Positions 16,801 through 25,100 of a stretch of DNA of 64,000 bases are shown piece by piece (position 1 is the stretch's first letter; each line of letters opens with the position of its first letter). Source of the DNA: Eubacterium sp. (GTDB lineage Bacteria > Bacillota > Clostridia > Lachnospirales > Lachnospiraceae). The notes beneath the pieces were generated by a model. It was not told where the DNA came from, ran no database searches, and saw only the letters and a list, made by a program, of their open reading frames with translations. The stretch spans positions 1 to 64,000 of the forward strand of contig JAFYHN010000027.1 in NCBI GenBank assembly GCA_017539165.1, written 5' to 3'. A program made the position numbers and the translations under genes.

Positions 16801-17592
16801 TGTAATGCATTCTATGACGAAGAAGAGGATAGGATTTTAATCTATGATCAGGAATTCGTTATGGATGACTGTCCTGCAGAATATGCCATGTACAGAACAG
16901 TTCGATATGCATTTCAGTCTATTAAGAATCTTAGAGAAAACTATTCTGTGACGGAGATGTATGAGAGGTACGGAATTGACAGTGAGACGAAGACAGCATT
17001 TGATAAGAAGGAGGCACTCTTTATAGAGTCTGTAAGAAAGAAGAGCTGTTACGAAGAACTGTACAAGGTGGCTGCACCGGACTATGAATCAATATATGAA
17101 AAGGCACTTAAGTTTACCAGGATGAATGGTGGAACAGATGTTGGTGATATAGGAAATGTATCTAAGACGGAAGAAAAGAAGTACAAAGTGGGATATGTTC
17201 CCGGAGTGTTCGATCTCTTCCATACAGGACACTTGAATCTTCTGACTAAGTGTAAATCCAGATGCGAGCATCTGATCGTTGGAATACTTACAGATGAGCT
17301 GGTGGAATATTATAAGGGAAAAAGACCAGTCATATCTTATGAGGACAGGGCGAAGGTTGTTGAAGCTCTGAAGGTTGTTGATGAGGTTATCCCAGTTGAT
17401 TTCTCCAACACTGATAAGCTTGATGCCTGGGAACAGCTTCATTACGACTGTCATTTTTCCGGAGACGATCACGTAGGTCACTGGAATGACATAATGGAGG
17501 AACTCAGAAAACGTGGTTCCAACATGGAATTCTTTCCTTATACTCAGGGCATAAGCAGTACACAGATACGTGCCAGCCTTGGAAAAAGTTGA
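13843..17592 (+). CDS. Multidomain HAD / methyltransferase-like / kinase-like / cytidylyltransferase fusion
   Basis: A 1249-residue cytosolic protein that appears to join a whole activation pathway. Residues about 22-230 are a HAD domain (FDMFDTLV with D28 and, later, HIGDNIEND); the second Asp of DxD is Phe, as in dehalogenase-type HADs, so phosphatase activity is uncertain. Residues 250-560 are the domain that follows HAD in surface-glycan proteins (MIFLSRDGYLPKLIYDRY). Residues 640-800 resemble a class I methyltransferase fold. Residues 860-1060 look like a choline-kinase/APH-type kinase (KRPLF, IDIAPCNAF, IYDQEF). Residues 1115-1249 are a TagD-like cytidylyltransferase with HTGH (1127-1130) and ISSTQIR (1237-1243). 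It probably phosphorylates and CTP-activates a small alcohol for the neighbouring LicD protein. Domain ends are convincing; the middle is tentative. Confidence 0.75.
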   Translation: MSNYMTPQSLEEIEELFSDETIRVISFDMFDTLVTRPVERAEDVFRLLDKFYAETGDNVSGFEKLRTEAESFLRRKIIADTLEDKVEDITLDDIYDTLVKEYSIDRKAADFLKKKECELEIALSEPRRSGRRLWEKALKSGKQVIITSDMYLAEEDLVRILEKNGYGNEVTIYVSSKIGKRKLTGNLYRYILNDLNLEASEMLHIGDNIENDCKTADELGIRAVYLPSALAVYKEHGCATQVRKICADLTDWEKAASSVGVGISRQMSANLYFDDPFRIFDASSDYNADPYFVGFAALGNEVLSLVRWLADSAKRDGLQKMIFLSRDGYLPKLIYDRYRTYHPELPESGYIYTSRLSLLPALLKNPADFFNLPTDLNYQTPEKLLGLLSFCDGRCGEGISPEETGFKEGDILDRAGYQRFIRFFLDNRYDKEMHDRAIRRIRTYLTEKSGVDLSEKVGIFDMGYSGRIPAAIYSVTGANPYVYFFHTDPSDHSEYEKRFGFDIRTFFDFNPYMESSLREYSYLEVAPSCTGYDEDGEPVFDIGPAKGYAEAALKMQQGARDFVDKYLEYFGEYENESRCRYHDGAMTYEAFIRYTTDADKKIYDGVLIDDVLWGGRRDIDLRYLMDTRISKIPEYAGGECHVTQTDKLDPDDYSELRKSIINWYDFRPGSAILAVEDDTDIEELLSSGKKYDYIVDTYGYGKRSIDKKRLDSYRKLIKDEGTVLFTVENRFGLKYFCGAADPYTGISYDGINGYLKLLDKEKESDRRCYSKKEVCRMLSESGFGTYKFFYPVPDSRMPQMIFTDDHQDCVNATERLIDYTYSDNAMIGVHHRILPDMISSGALGFMADSFLIEATVSGALSDIRYAVSTADRGKDSGMATTIRDDGRVIKRPLFKEGEESLRKLYDNMDTLAGRGVPVIETELKEDERGLYISMPYIRNEGLSSALERMPEEKILSVFDRLFEYINLASDRTPSGNLEKAYIDIAPCNAFYDEEEDRILIYDQEFVMDDCPAEYAMYRTVRYAFQSIKNLRENYSVTEMYERYGIDSETKTAFDKKEALFIESVRKKSCYEELYKVAAPDYESIYEKALKFTRMNGGTDVGDIGNVSKTEEKKYKVGYVPGVFDLFHTGHLNLLTKCKSRCEHLIVGILTDELVEYYKGKRPVISYEDRAKVVEALKVVDEVIPVDFSNTDKLDAWEQLHYDCHFSGDDHVGHWNDIMEELRKRGSNMEFFPYTQGISSTQIRASLGKS

Positions 17593-17618
17593 ATAACATC
17601 GGAAGACTATAGTATAAT
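17589..17618 (+). promoter_or_regulatory. Promoter of the sugar-sensor/GH43 pair
   Basis: TTGAAT (17589-17594), an 18-bp spacer and a perfect TATAAT (17613-17618). The -35 box overlaps the stop codon of the preceding gene, so this starts a new transcription unit with a leader of about 50 nt. Confidence 0.6.
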
Positions 17619-17676
17619 AGTATATTGTAACAGTGCACCTATCAACAGGTAATATTTTCTTTATTTTGGGGGTTTT

Positions 17677-19581
17677 ATGAAGAAAAAAATAGCTGTATTT
17701 ACGAATGGGTGGAATGACGAATACCTGGACTTTGCTCTTGATGGTATAAGAAAACGTGCTGCGGAAGACAACGTAGATGTCTTTATTTTTCTGAATTATA
17801 CGTCATATGATATGGCCGAAAAAGACCTCAAAGCAGAGCTTAATATTCTGAATCTGCCAAATCTTCAGAAGTTTGACGGAGTCTTGCTTCTGGGAAATAC
17901 ACTCGCCACGGCGGGTGAGCTGGACATCCTTTGTGAGAAGATAGAAGAAGCAAAGGTGCCTGCAGTGTGTCTCGAATATGAGACGGAAAAAGTAGATTGC
18001 ATAAGAACTGACAACACAACCGGTATGCTTGAACTCGTGGAGCATATGATCACTGTTCATGGAGTTAAGGATATATACTGGGTTGGTGGACCGCGTGATA
18101 ATCCTGAAAGTCAGGAACGTTATCAGGCGGTGATCGATACCATGGAGAAACATGGGCTGACAGTGGATCCTGATAAGTTTCTGGATGGTCACTGGAGTTA
18201 TTATGCAGTTCAGGAAATGATGACCGAACTTATCCCGAAGATGGATAAAATGCCTGATGCATTTATCTGTGCCAATGATGTTATGGCCATGGGCGTTTGT
18301 CTGGCGCTTGAGAGAGCAGGTGTAAAAGTTCCTGAAGATGTAAAGGTTACCGGTTTCGATAACCTTCCTAGTGGTAAGTATTTTGCGCCGATCATCTCTT
18401 CGGTTGACCGTGGGTGGAATGAGAGAAGTTATCAGGCAACTGCCAGCCTGATCAATCTTATGAATGGTCAGAAGGGAGTCAAAGATACTTTATGCAGATC
18501 AAGCTTCTCGAAGGGAGAAAGCTGTGGTTGTTCTGTGGATGAAGCGGGGATTAAACGTCAGCGAGAAGCCAGTATAAGAACTTATAGTGTTCCTATTGAG
18601 AGAACTATATTCGACTGGCATCTTGTAGATATCGATGATTCGGTTGCGTATGTTGGAAGCCCTGATGAACTTCATGAGGCATTTGCGAAGCTGTGGGAGA
18701 ATAAACATGATTATGAAGGGGATGAATTCTACCTCTGTCTGGATCAGTCATTTATTGATTCCATGGATCAGGATGTTACGCTCAGAACTGTAGGGTACAG
18801 CAGATATGTAGATGTGATCTATGGAATGAAGAATGGTGAAACCATTCCGAGATATATGATCCCTACAAAGAATATGATACCGGAATATGATCCTGAGTCG
18901 GAGGTGACGGCGGTATATCTACTTACTCCACTTCACAGACATGGATACTGTACCGGATATCTGGTGCTCAAGGATAATTATAAGATAATAAAAGATTTCT
19001 ATCTGAATTCCCTGATAAGACATATATCATCGGGACTGGAAAGAGGTCGTCAGAATATCAAACTTGAGAATATGAATAAAATGCTTGAAGATATCTCTGT
19101 AAAGGATGAATTGACAGGACTCTTCAATCGTATGGGATACGAGAAGATAGCCATTCCTTATCTTGACGGACTGAGGAATGAAAAAGAAAAATCAGTCATC
19201 ATGGTTGCAGATATCAACAGCATGAAGGTAATAAATGACAAGTATGGTCATTTGCAAGGGGATCTCGCAATTAAGATTGTAGCAAATGCTATAAGAGCTT
19301 CGATTCCTGACGGATGGAAAGCTGTAAGGTACGGTGGGGATGAGTACGTTATTATAGGTGAGCATGAGATCTCAGAGAATATTGAGGCTATAAAAGAAGA
19401 TATAATCTCACGCATTCATCAGAAGTGCAAAGAGTTGGGTCTTCCTTTCAAGATCAGTGTAAGTGTCGGCTATGTAGTGATAAGTCCCGACAATGATCTT
19501 AGAAATGAAGAATACTTCCGTATGGCTGATGAAGCTATGTATGAGATGAAACAGGAGGCTCACAAAAAAGAAGAAAAATAA
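17677..19581 (+). CDS. Cytosolic LacI-type sugar-binding domain fused to GGDEF diguanylate cyclase
   Basis: A 634-residue protein. Residues 1-290 are a periplasmic-binding-protein-like domain of the LacI/GalR type without the DNA-binding helix-turn-helix (KKKIAVFTNGWNDEYLDFAL, later VTGFDNLPSGKYFAP). A linker domain follows, then a GGDEF domain from about residue 475 (KDELTGLFNRMGYEKI) with the active-site loop GGDEY at 553-557. The inhibitory I-site RxxD that normally stands five residues before the loop is absent, so feedback by c-di-GMP is probably lost. There is neither signal peptide nor membrane segment, so it should sense an imported sugar in the cytosol and make c-di-GMP. GH43 follows after 18 bp in the same operon. 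Confidence 0.85.
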   Translation: MKKKIAVFTNGWNDEYLDFALDGIRKRAAEDNVDVFIFLNYTSYDMAEKDLKAELNILNLPNLQKFDGVLLLGNTLATAGELDILCEKIEEAKVPAVCLEYETEKVDCIRTDNTTGMLELVEHMITVHGVKDIYWVGGPRDNPESQERYQAVIDTMEKHGLTVDPDKFLDGHWSYYAVQEMMTELIPKMDKMPDAFICANDVMAMGVCLALERAGVKVPEDVKVTGFDNLPSGKYFAPIISSVDRGWNERSYQATASLINLMNGQKGVKDTLCRSSFSKGESCGCSVDEAGIKRQREASIRTYSVPIERTIFDWHLVDIDDSVAYVGSPDELHEAFAKLWENKHDYEGDEFYLCLDQSFIDSMDQDVTLRTVGYSRYVDVIYGMKNGETIPRYMIPTKNMIPEYDPESEVTAVYLLTPLHRHGYCTGYLVLKDNYKIIKDFYLNSLIRHISSGLERGRQNIKLENMNKMLEDISVKDELTGLFNRMGYEKIAIPYLDGLRNEKEKSVIMVADINSMKVINDKYGHLQGDLAIKIVANAIRASIPDGWKAVRYGGDEYVIIGEHEISENIEAIKEDIISRIHQKCKELGLPFKISVSVGYVVISPDNDLRNEEYFRMADEAMYEMKQEAHKKEEK

Positions 19582-19599
19582 TTCTAAAGGAGATGTAAG

Positions 19600-20982
19600 A
19601 TGGCAAATCCATATTTACCAAAGTGGGAGTATATTCCGGATGGTGAACCAAGAGTTTTCGGAGACAGAGTTTATATCTATGGTTCACATGATATAGCAGG
19701 ATCGAATAAGTTCTGTGATCATGTATTAAAATGTTGGAGCGCCCCTGTGGATGATCCGGGAAACTGGACATGTCATGGTGATATTTTCAGAGTAGGCAAG
19801 ACAAGAGATCATGAGTCTGATACTGACTGGACAGGTGATAATTCGAGTCTTTTTGCACCGGATGTTGTTGAGAAGGACGGAAAGTATTATCTCTATGCCT
19901 ATATTGAACAAAAGAAGGGCTGTGTTGCAGTCAGTGACAGACCGGAAGGACCATTCAAGCTATTATCACAGTATAAGTATTCTATTCCGGAAGAAGTATG
20001 TGCCGATGGCCAGTTTATCGATCCGGGGGTATTTGTCGATGATGACGGAAGGGTATATATATACTGTGGATATCTGAAGTCATTTCTTGCAGAACTGAAT
20101 CCGGATAACATGTACGAGGTTCTTGACGGAACTCTGGTTGAGAACTTTATCCCATGTGAAGAAAGGCCGGAAGATGGATTTGATTCACATGACAAACTGT
20201 TCTTTGAGGCGGCTTCAATGCGTAAGGTGGGAGATACATATTATATGATCTATTCACCGAATTCATGTCCTAAACTTGCCTATGCAACATCGGACAGTCC
20301 TGTTGGTCCTTTCAAATTCAGAGGATTCATAGTTGACAGCGGAATAGATTATTCAGGTGGAAATGATCACGGTTCAATCATGAACGTGAATGGACAGTGG
20401 TACATCTTTTATCACAGAATGACCAACGGAACTATCATGTCAAGACGCGGATGCGTTGAAAAGATAGAGATACTGCCGGACGGAACTATCCCAATGGTTG
20501 AGACTACATCCCTCGGATTCCAGGATTCATTGAATCCGTATGAGATCACAGATGCTGATATAGCGTGTGTTCTTACAGGAGGTGCATTTATCTCAGAGAG
20601 AAATGTATTCGAGAGATTTATAAGAAATATAACTGAAGAAACTGTTATAGGATATAAGTACTTTGATTTTGGAGAGGACTTCGGAAGCAAGACTATGGAA
20701 TTCGCAGCTAAAGTCAGAGGACTTGGATGTGACTGTACAATGAATATCTATATAGATGGTACAGATAGAGCCGACAGACTCAAAGGAAGTGATAAAGTCG
20801 GTAAAAAGATCGGTAGCGTGAAGATAGGACATGATGATTCGGTTGTTCAGACTGTTATCGAAGCAGTAACAGGAAGACATTCCGTATTCTTCACTATCGA
20901 GACAGAATATGAAGGCTGGATGGGCGACTACTTCAAGGGAAGAGGCCTGTTTGAACTTGAGAGCTTTGTCTTCATGAAATAA
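19600..20982 (+). CDS. Cytosolic GH43 beta-xylosidase/arabinofuranosidase
   Basis: A 460-residue family 43 glycoside hydrolase. The five-blade propeller domain spans about residues 1-310; the inverting catalytic set is visible as D14 (IPDGEP), D88 (FAPDVV) and E203 (FFEAAS). Residues 330-460 form a CBM6-like beta-sandwich (KTMEFAAKVRGLGC onward). No signal peptide is present, so it acts on imported arabinoxylan oligosaccharides, completing what the GH10 enzyme starts. AAAGGAGAT precedes the start. It is the second gene behind a sugar-binding diguanylate cyclase, which suggests shared induction. Exact specificity (xylosidase or arabinosidase) cannot be decided. Confidence 0.9.
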   Translation: MANPYLPKWEYIPDGEPRVFGDRVYIYGSHDIAGSNKFCDHVLKCWSAPVDDPGNWTCHGDIFRVGKTRDHESDTDWTGDNSSLFAPDVVEKDGKYYLYAYIEQKKGCVAVSDRPEGPFKLLSQYKYSIPEEVCADGQFIDPGVFVDDDGRVYIYCGYLKSFLAELNPDNMYEVLDGTLVENFIPCEERPEDGFDSHDKLFFEAASMRKVGDTYYMIYSPNSCPKLAYATSDSPVGPFKFRGFIVDSGIDYSGGNDHGSIMNVNGQWYIFYHRMTNGTIMSRRGCVEKIEILPDGTIPMVETTSLGFQDSLNPYEITDADIACVLTGGAFISERNVFERFIRNITEETVIGYKYFDFGEDFGSKTMEFAAKVRGLGCDCTMNIYIDGTDRADRLKGSDKVGKKIGSVKIGHDDSVVQTVIEAVTGRHSVFFTIETEYEGWMGDYFKGRGLFELESFVFMK

Positions 20983-21020
20983 TATGAGTCTTGAGTAACT
21001 GCGAAAGAAATAATTAAAAT

Positions 21021-21055
21021 AGAGACCAGGTCTTCCAATAGAGGGGCTGGTCTCT
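21021..21055 (+). terminator. Hairpin after GH43, possible weak terminator
   Basis: AGAGACCAG (21021-21029) pairs perfectly with CTGGTCTCT (21047-21055) around a 17-base loop. There is no T-tract behind it, so intrinsic termination would be poor; it may stabilise the GH43 mRNA end. Confidence 0.4.
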
Positions 21056-21085
21056 GTTCGATAAAAGAAGTTTGGAGTATAAGAT

Positions 21086-22105
21086 TTGGATATTGAGACA
21101 GCAAAAAGTATAGTAGACATGAGTTACAGTGATCTGATGAATGGGTATAACCGTACGCTGAATGTGGATGGTCCTGCTCCATTTGTCCAGGTTAAGGGAT
21201 TTACAGAGCTGAACGGAATAAAGCATGGTTTCACTACCAGACTGGGTGGAGTCAGCGAAGGGATATATGAGTCTCTCAACATGGGTCTTCATCTGGAAGA
21301 TGACGTGGAAAAAGTAATGGAGAATTACAGGCGGATTGGCGAAAGTATGGGTATCGATTACACAAGGATCTCCTGCCCGAATCAGCTGCATAATGACAAT
21401 ATCCTCGTGGTAAAAGAAGAGGATGCAGGAGATGGGATCATAAGACCTCTGACTCATGAGAATGTCGATGCTCAGATTACGAATGTGAAGGATCTTCCGT
21501 TGATCGTTTATGCGGCAGACTGTGTTCCGATACTTCTGGCAGATCCTATCAGCCGGGTTGTAGGAAGTGTGCATGCCGGATGGCGTGGAACAGTTGCTGG
21601 AATTGCTGCTAAAACTGTGCTGAAAATGGTTGAGGAGTTTGGCTGTCTGACAGAGCATATCCATGCGGTCATAGGCCCATCTATCAGTGTTGATAACTAT
21701 GAAGTAGATGAAAATGTCATCAAGCAGGTTTACAGATGCAATTTTGTTGACATGAGTGATGATAATGTAAGTTATATGGAAATTGAAAAAAGCAACGATG
21801 TCTGGGTTAATTGTAAGTCCGGAAGCTATACAGAGGGTGGTAGAGAGATTCCATATTTCTATAAAGGTGTCGTTCAACCGCTGCCTGGTGCGTCTTATGG
21901 CATATATAGAACAGTTAAGTTCCGGAATAGATATATGCTGAACCTCTGGTCACTGAACGAGATGATCCTTGTGAATGCAGGTCTTAAGCTGTCACACGTG
22001 TATAATACGCGATTATGTACAATGCAGAATCATGAACTGTTTTTCTCTCACAGATATACTAAGGGAAGACGCGGACTGAATGCAGGAATTATTTCTTTAT
22101 CATAA
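21086..22105 (+). CDS. pgeF: Peptidoglycan editing factor / YfiH laccase-domain protein
   Basis: A 339-residue protein of the YfiH/PgeF (Cu-oxidase_4) family. The family's metal-binding core is seen in ADCVPILLADP followed by GSVHAGWRGT, and the C-terminal NTRLCTMQNHELFFSHR. PgeF members act as purine nucleoside phosphorylases/deaminases or remove misincorporated residues from UDP-MurNAc peptide precursors. The start is a TTG at 21086 with GGAG eight bases upstream; an ATG 11 codons later is an alternative. It is about 60 residues longer than E. coli YfiH, the extra part being an N-terminal strand region. Only 15 bp separate it from the VWA gene downstream. Confidence 0.85.
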   Translation: MDIETAKSIVDMSYSDLMNGYNRTLNVDGPAPFVQVKGFTELNGIKHGFTTRLGGVSEGIYESLNMGLHLEDDVEKVMENYRRIGESMGIDYTRISCPNQLHNDNILVVKEEDAGDGIIRPLTHENVDAQITNVKDLPLIVYAADCVPILLADPISRVVGSVHAGWRGTVAGIAAKTVLKMVEEFGCLTEHIHAVIGPSISVDNYEVDENVIKQVYRCNFVDMSDDNVSYMEIEKSNDVWVNCKSGSYTEGGREIPYFYKGVVQPLPGASYGIYRTVKFRNRYMLNLWSLNEMILVNAGLKLSHVYNTRLCTMQNHELFFSHRYTKGRRGLNAGIISLS

Positions 22106-22120
22106 AACGGAGTAGAAGGT

Positions 22121-25100
22121 ATGACTTTTGGTTCACTCGTCCCGCTCGTCTTTCTGGTGGGAGTTCCTATAATAATAATTCTATACTTGCTGAAGCCAAA
22201 GGGCATAAAGAAGATTATACCTTCTCTTATGCTTTGGAAAGAAGCTGAACGAAATGAAAGAAGTGCTACATTTGCAAGAAAACTCATCAGGAATATCCTG
22301 ATGTTTCTTGAGATTGCAGCTCTTCTTCTTTTGATGTTTGCAGCTATGTCTCCTGCTATAAAGATGGGAAAGTCCGGATACTCCGAAAAGACTGTGATCA
22401 TAATTGATACATCCGGAAGTATGTCATTCAAAATGAAAGGCAGTGGTTCTACGAGATTCGAGCAGGCAATCCTTGATGCGAAGGACTATGTGGATATGTC
22501 ATCAGGTGAGATCAGCATAGTAACATGTGGCGGAAGGATTCAGAACGAGATAAGCTCAAGCAGGGATAAAGTGCGTCTGAAGAGAGTGCTTTCAGGACTT
22601 AAACCTACTGACGAAAGCGGAGATATAAGTAAGACTGAAAGTGTTGTTGAATCTCTGGATGCAAAGAAGGTTCTGATTCTTACTGACGGTGATGGCGCTA
22701 AGTCAGTGGAAACTATGGCGGCAAAACTTGGAGCGGAAGTCAGGATATATGGTGAATCGGCTTGTAATGTAGGTATATCTCAGCTGAGTATCAGAGAAAA
22801 TGAAGAAGGACTCTATGATATTGCAATGTCATATCTGGTGACAGGTGAAGGTGAAGCTGTATTCGATGTATCACTTTATGATGAGAATGATAACCTGATA
22901 GAGGTTAGAACTGTGGATACTTCGGAACATGATTCCAATACGATACTCATGCTTGGGAAAAAGATATCTGGAAACTATGTGAAAGCTCAGCTGAGTTCAA
23001 TCAGATTCAAGGATACTTCGAAACCTGATATGCAGGATGGACTGGATAGTGATAATACGGCGTACGCTGTAGTCGATAAGGTCGTTGATACAGAATGTTA
23101 TCTGGTCGGTGCCGGAAATATATACTTTGAGAAAGCGTATATGGCAGCTACCGGAAAAACAGTTGTGAAGACAGCTGTAGATAGTGATATAGAAGATTCT
23201 GAAGAGTATAAGATTGCTATATATGACAGGGCTGATCTTGTTATAAAGGACTTACCTCGACTGGTTCAGGGATACAGAGATGAGGACAGCGAGAAGATCA
23301 GCGGCGGTATGGTGACCGTGAAAACCGGTGATCTGATAACTGATATGGCAGATTATACGTTTGGAGCAAGTGATCTGAATGTTCTGAAAACTCCTGACTG
23401 GGCAGTTCCACTTATGGTTGTCACGGGAGCAGATGGAACTGAGAAGACTGTCGCTTACTATGGTGAGAAGAACGGAATCAAGATAGTTGTTCTTGGTTTT
23501 GATATAAGAAACAGCGAGCTCCCGCTCATGGCGGAATTTCCGATATTTGTAGCGGATGCGGTGTCATTTCTGTCAAATGACAAGATGATCCAGAGCACCT
23601 ATATATCAGCAGGTGATTCTCCGGGAATCAGTCATTCTGTCAGTAAGGATGCAAAGATAACAAGAGAAGATTCACCAGGATTTTCCGATTCTGCAGCATA
23701 CAGCCATGCTGGACTTTATAAGATAAGTGATACTGCTGAAGAATACTTTGTTGTCAGATATCCGTCTGAGGAAAGTGATGGAAGTCTTTCTTACGAGAGT
23801 TATTCATTCGCGGAGAAAGGAGGCGATGGACTTCGCCTCAGTTCTCTGAGGTGGCTATGCCTGCTTCTTGCATTGATACTTCTTGTTATAGACTGGATCA
23901 TATATGCGATGAGAAATCGAGTGGGATTCGGACTGGATCTCTCTGTTCGACTTGGGCTTATCCTGCTTATTCTTCTTGCTCTTTTTGGGATTCGCCTTCC
24001 GGGAAGAAAAAAGAAGACGGCTACGATATTCGTGGTGGATATGTCAGGAAGTGTTCTGACTCGGACTGGAGATATGCAGGAATATCTTCGCTCTGCCATA
24101 AGCAGTAAACCTGAAGGAGAAAAATACGGAATAGTTACATTTGGAAAAGATGTAATAACCGATCAGTTTGTAAGTGACGATGAGCTGATGGATATAGCTT
24201 CAAATCCTGATCCTTCGGAAACAGATATAGAAAGTGCTGTAAAGCATGCAGTGTCAATGATACCGGATGATTCGGTGGGACGGATAGTTGTCCTTACTGA
24301 CGGTAAGGAGACGATAGGTGATATCCAGAACCTGCAGAATCTGATCAGCGAAGAAAATATCGAAATATGTGCCCGCATGTTTGAGGACACTATGGCTGGA
24401 GATGTTTATATAGAGTATGTCGATATGCCTGATAAGATGGCAGTTGGTGATACATATACCATGAAGGTAAATGTATACAGCTCATATCCTACTGACGCTG
24501 TTCTGAAGGTTTGGAACAGCAGTGAAGTTCAGGAAGAGTTGAACGTCAGTCTTAGTACCGGGGAGAACACATTTGTTATAAAGGGAACAGCCGGTGAGGC
24601 GGCTATCGAACAGAAAAGAGTAACGGTAGAAGCTGCCGGAGATGCCGTTGCAGAGAATAACAGTGTGATCGCAGCCTCAATAGTTGAGGCGCCTAGAAGT
24701 GTGCTTCTTGTCTCGGGATTATCAGAGGACAGTTCTGGTTTTGAAAAACTTCTAAAGACTCTCAATGTTAATCTGACAGTGGTTTCTGCGATAAATGCGC
24801 CGGGAACCATGATGGAAATGCTGAATTATAAGACGATAATCCTGGATAATGTTTTCATCTCGGATATGTCGGAAAGTTTTGTGGCGAATCTGGAAAACTA
24901 TGTAAAGGATTACGGTGGAGGGCTTATCGTTACGGGAGGAAAAGAGAGCTTTGCTCCTGGTGGATACAGAGATACGATACTTGATGAGATCCTTCCGGTA
25001 AGTATGCTTCCGAAGGGAATCAATGAGGCACCTTCGCTTGCGTTGGTCATGGTAATCGACTGTTCAGGGTCGATGAGCGATTCGGGAACATACTCTGATT

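Noticed and set aside
21021..21055. Strong rho-independent terminator after GH43
   Set aside because: The stem is perfect but no T-tract follows, so it is listed only as a weak candidate.
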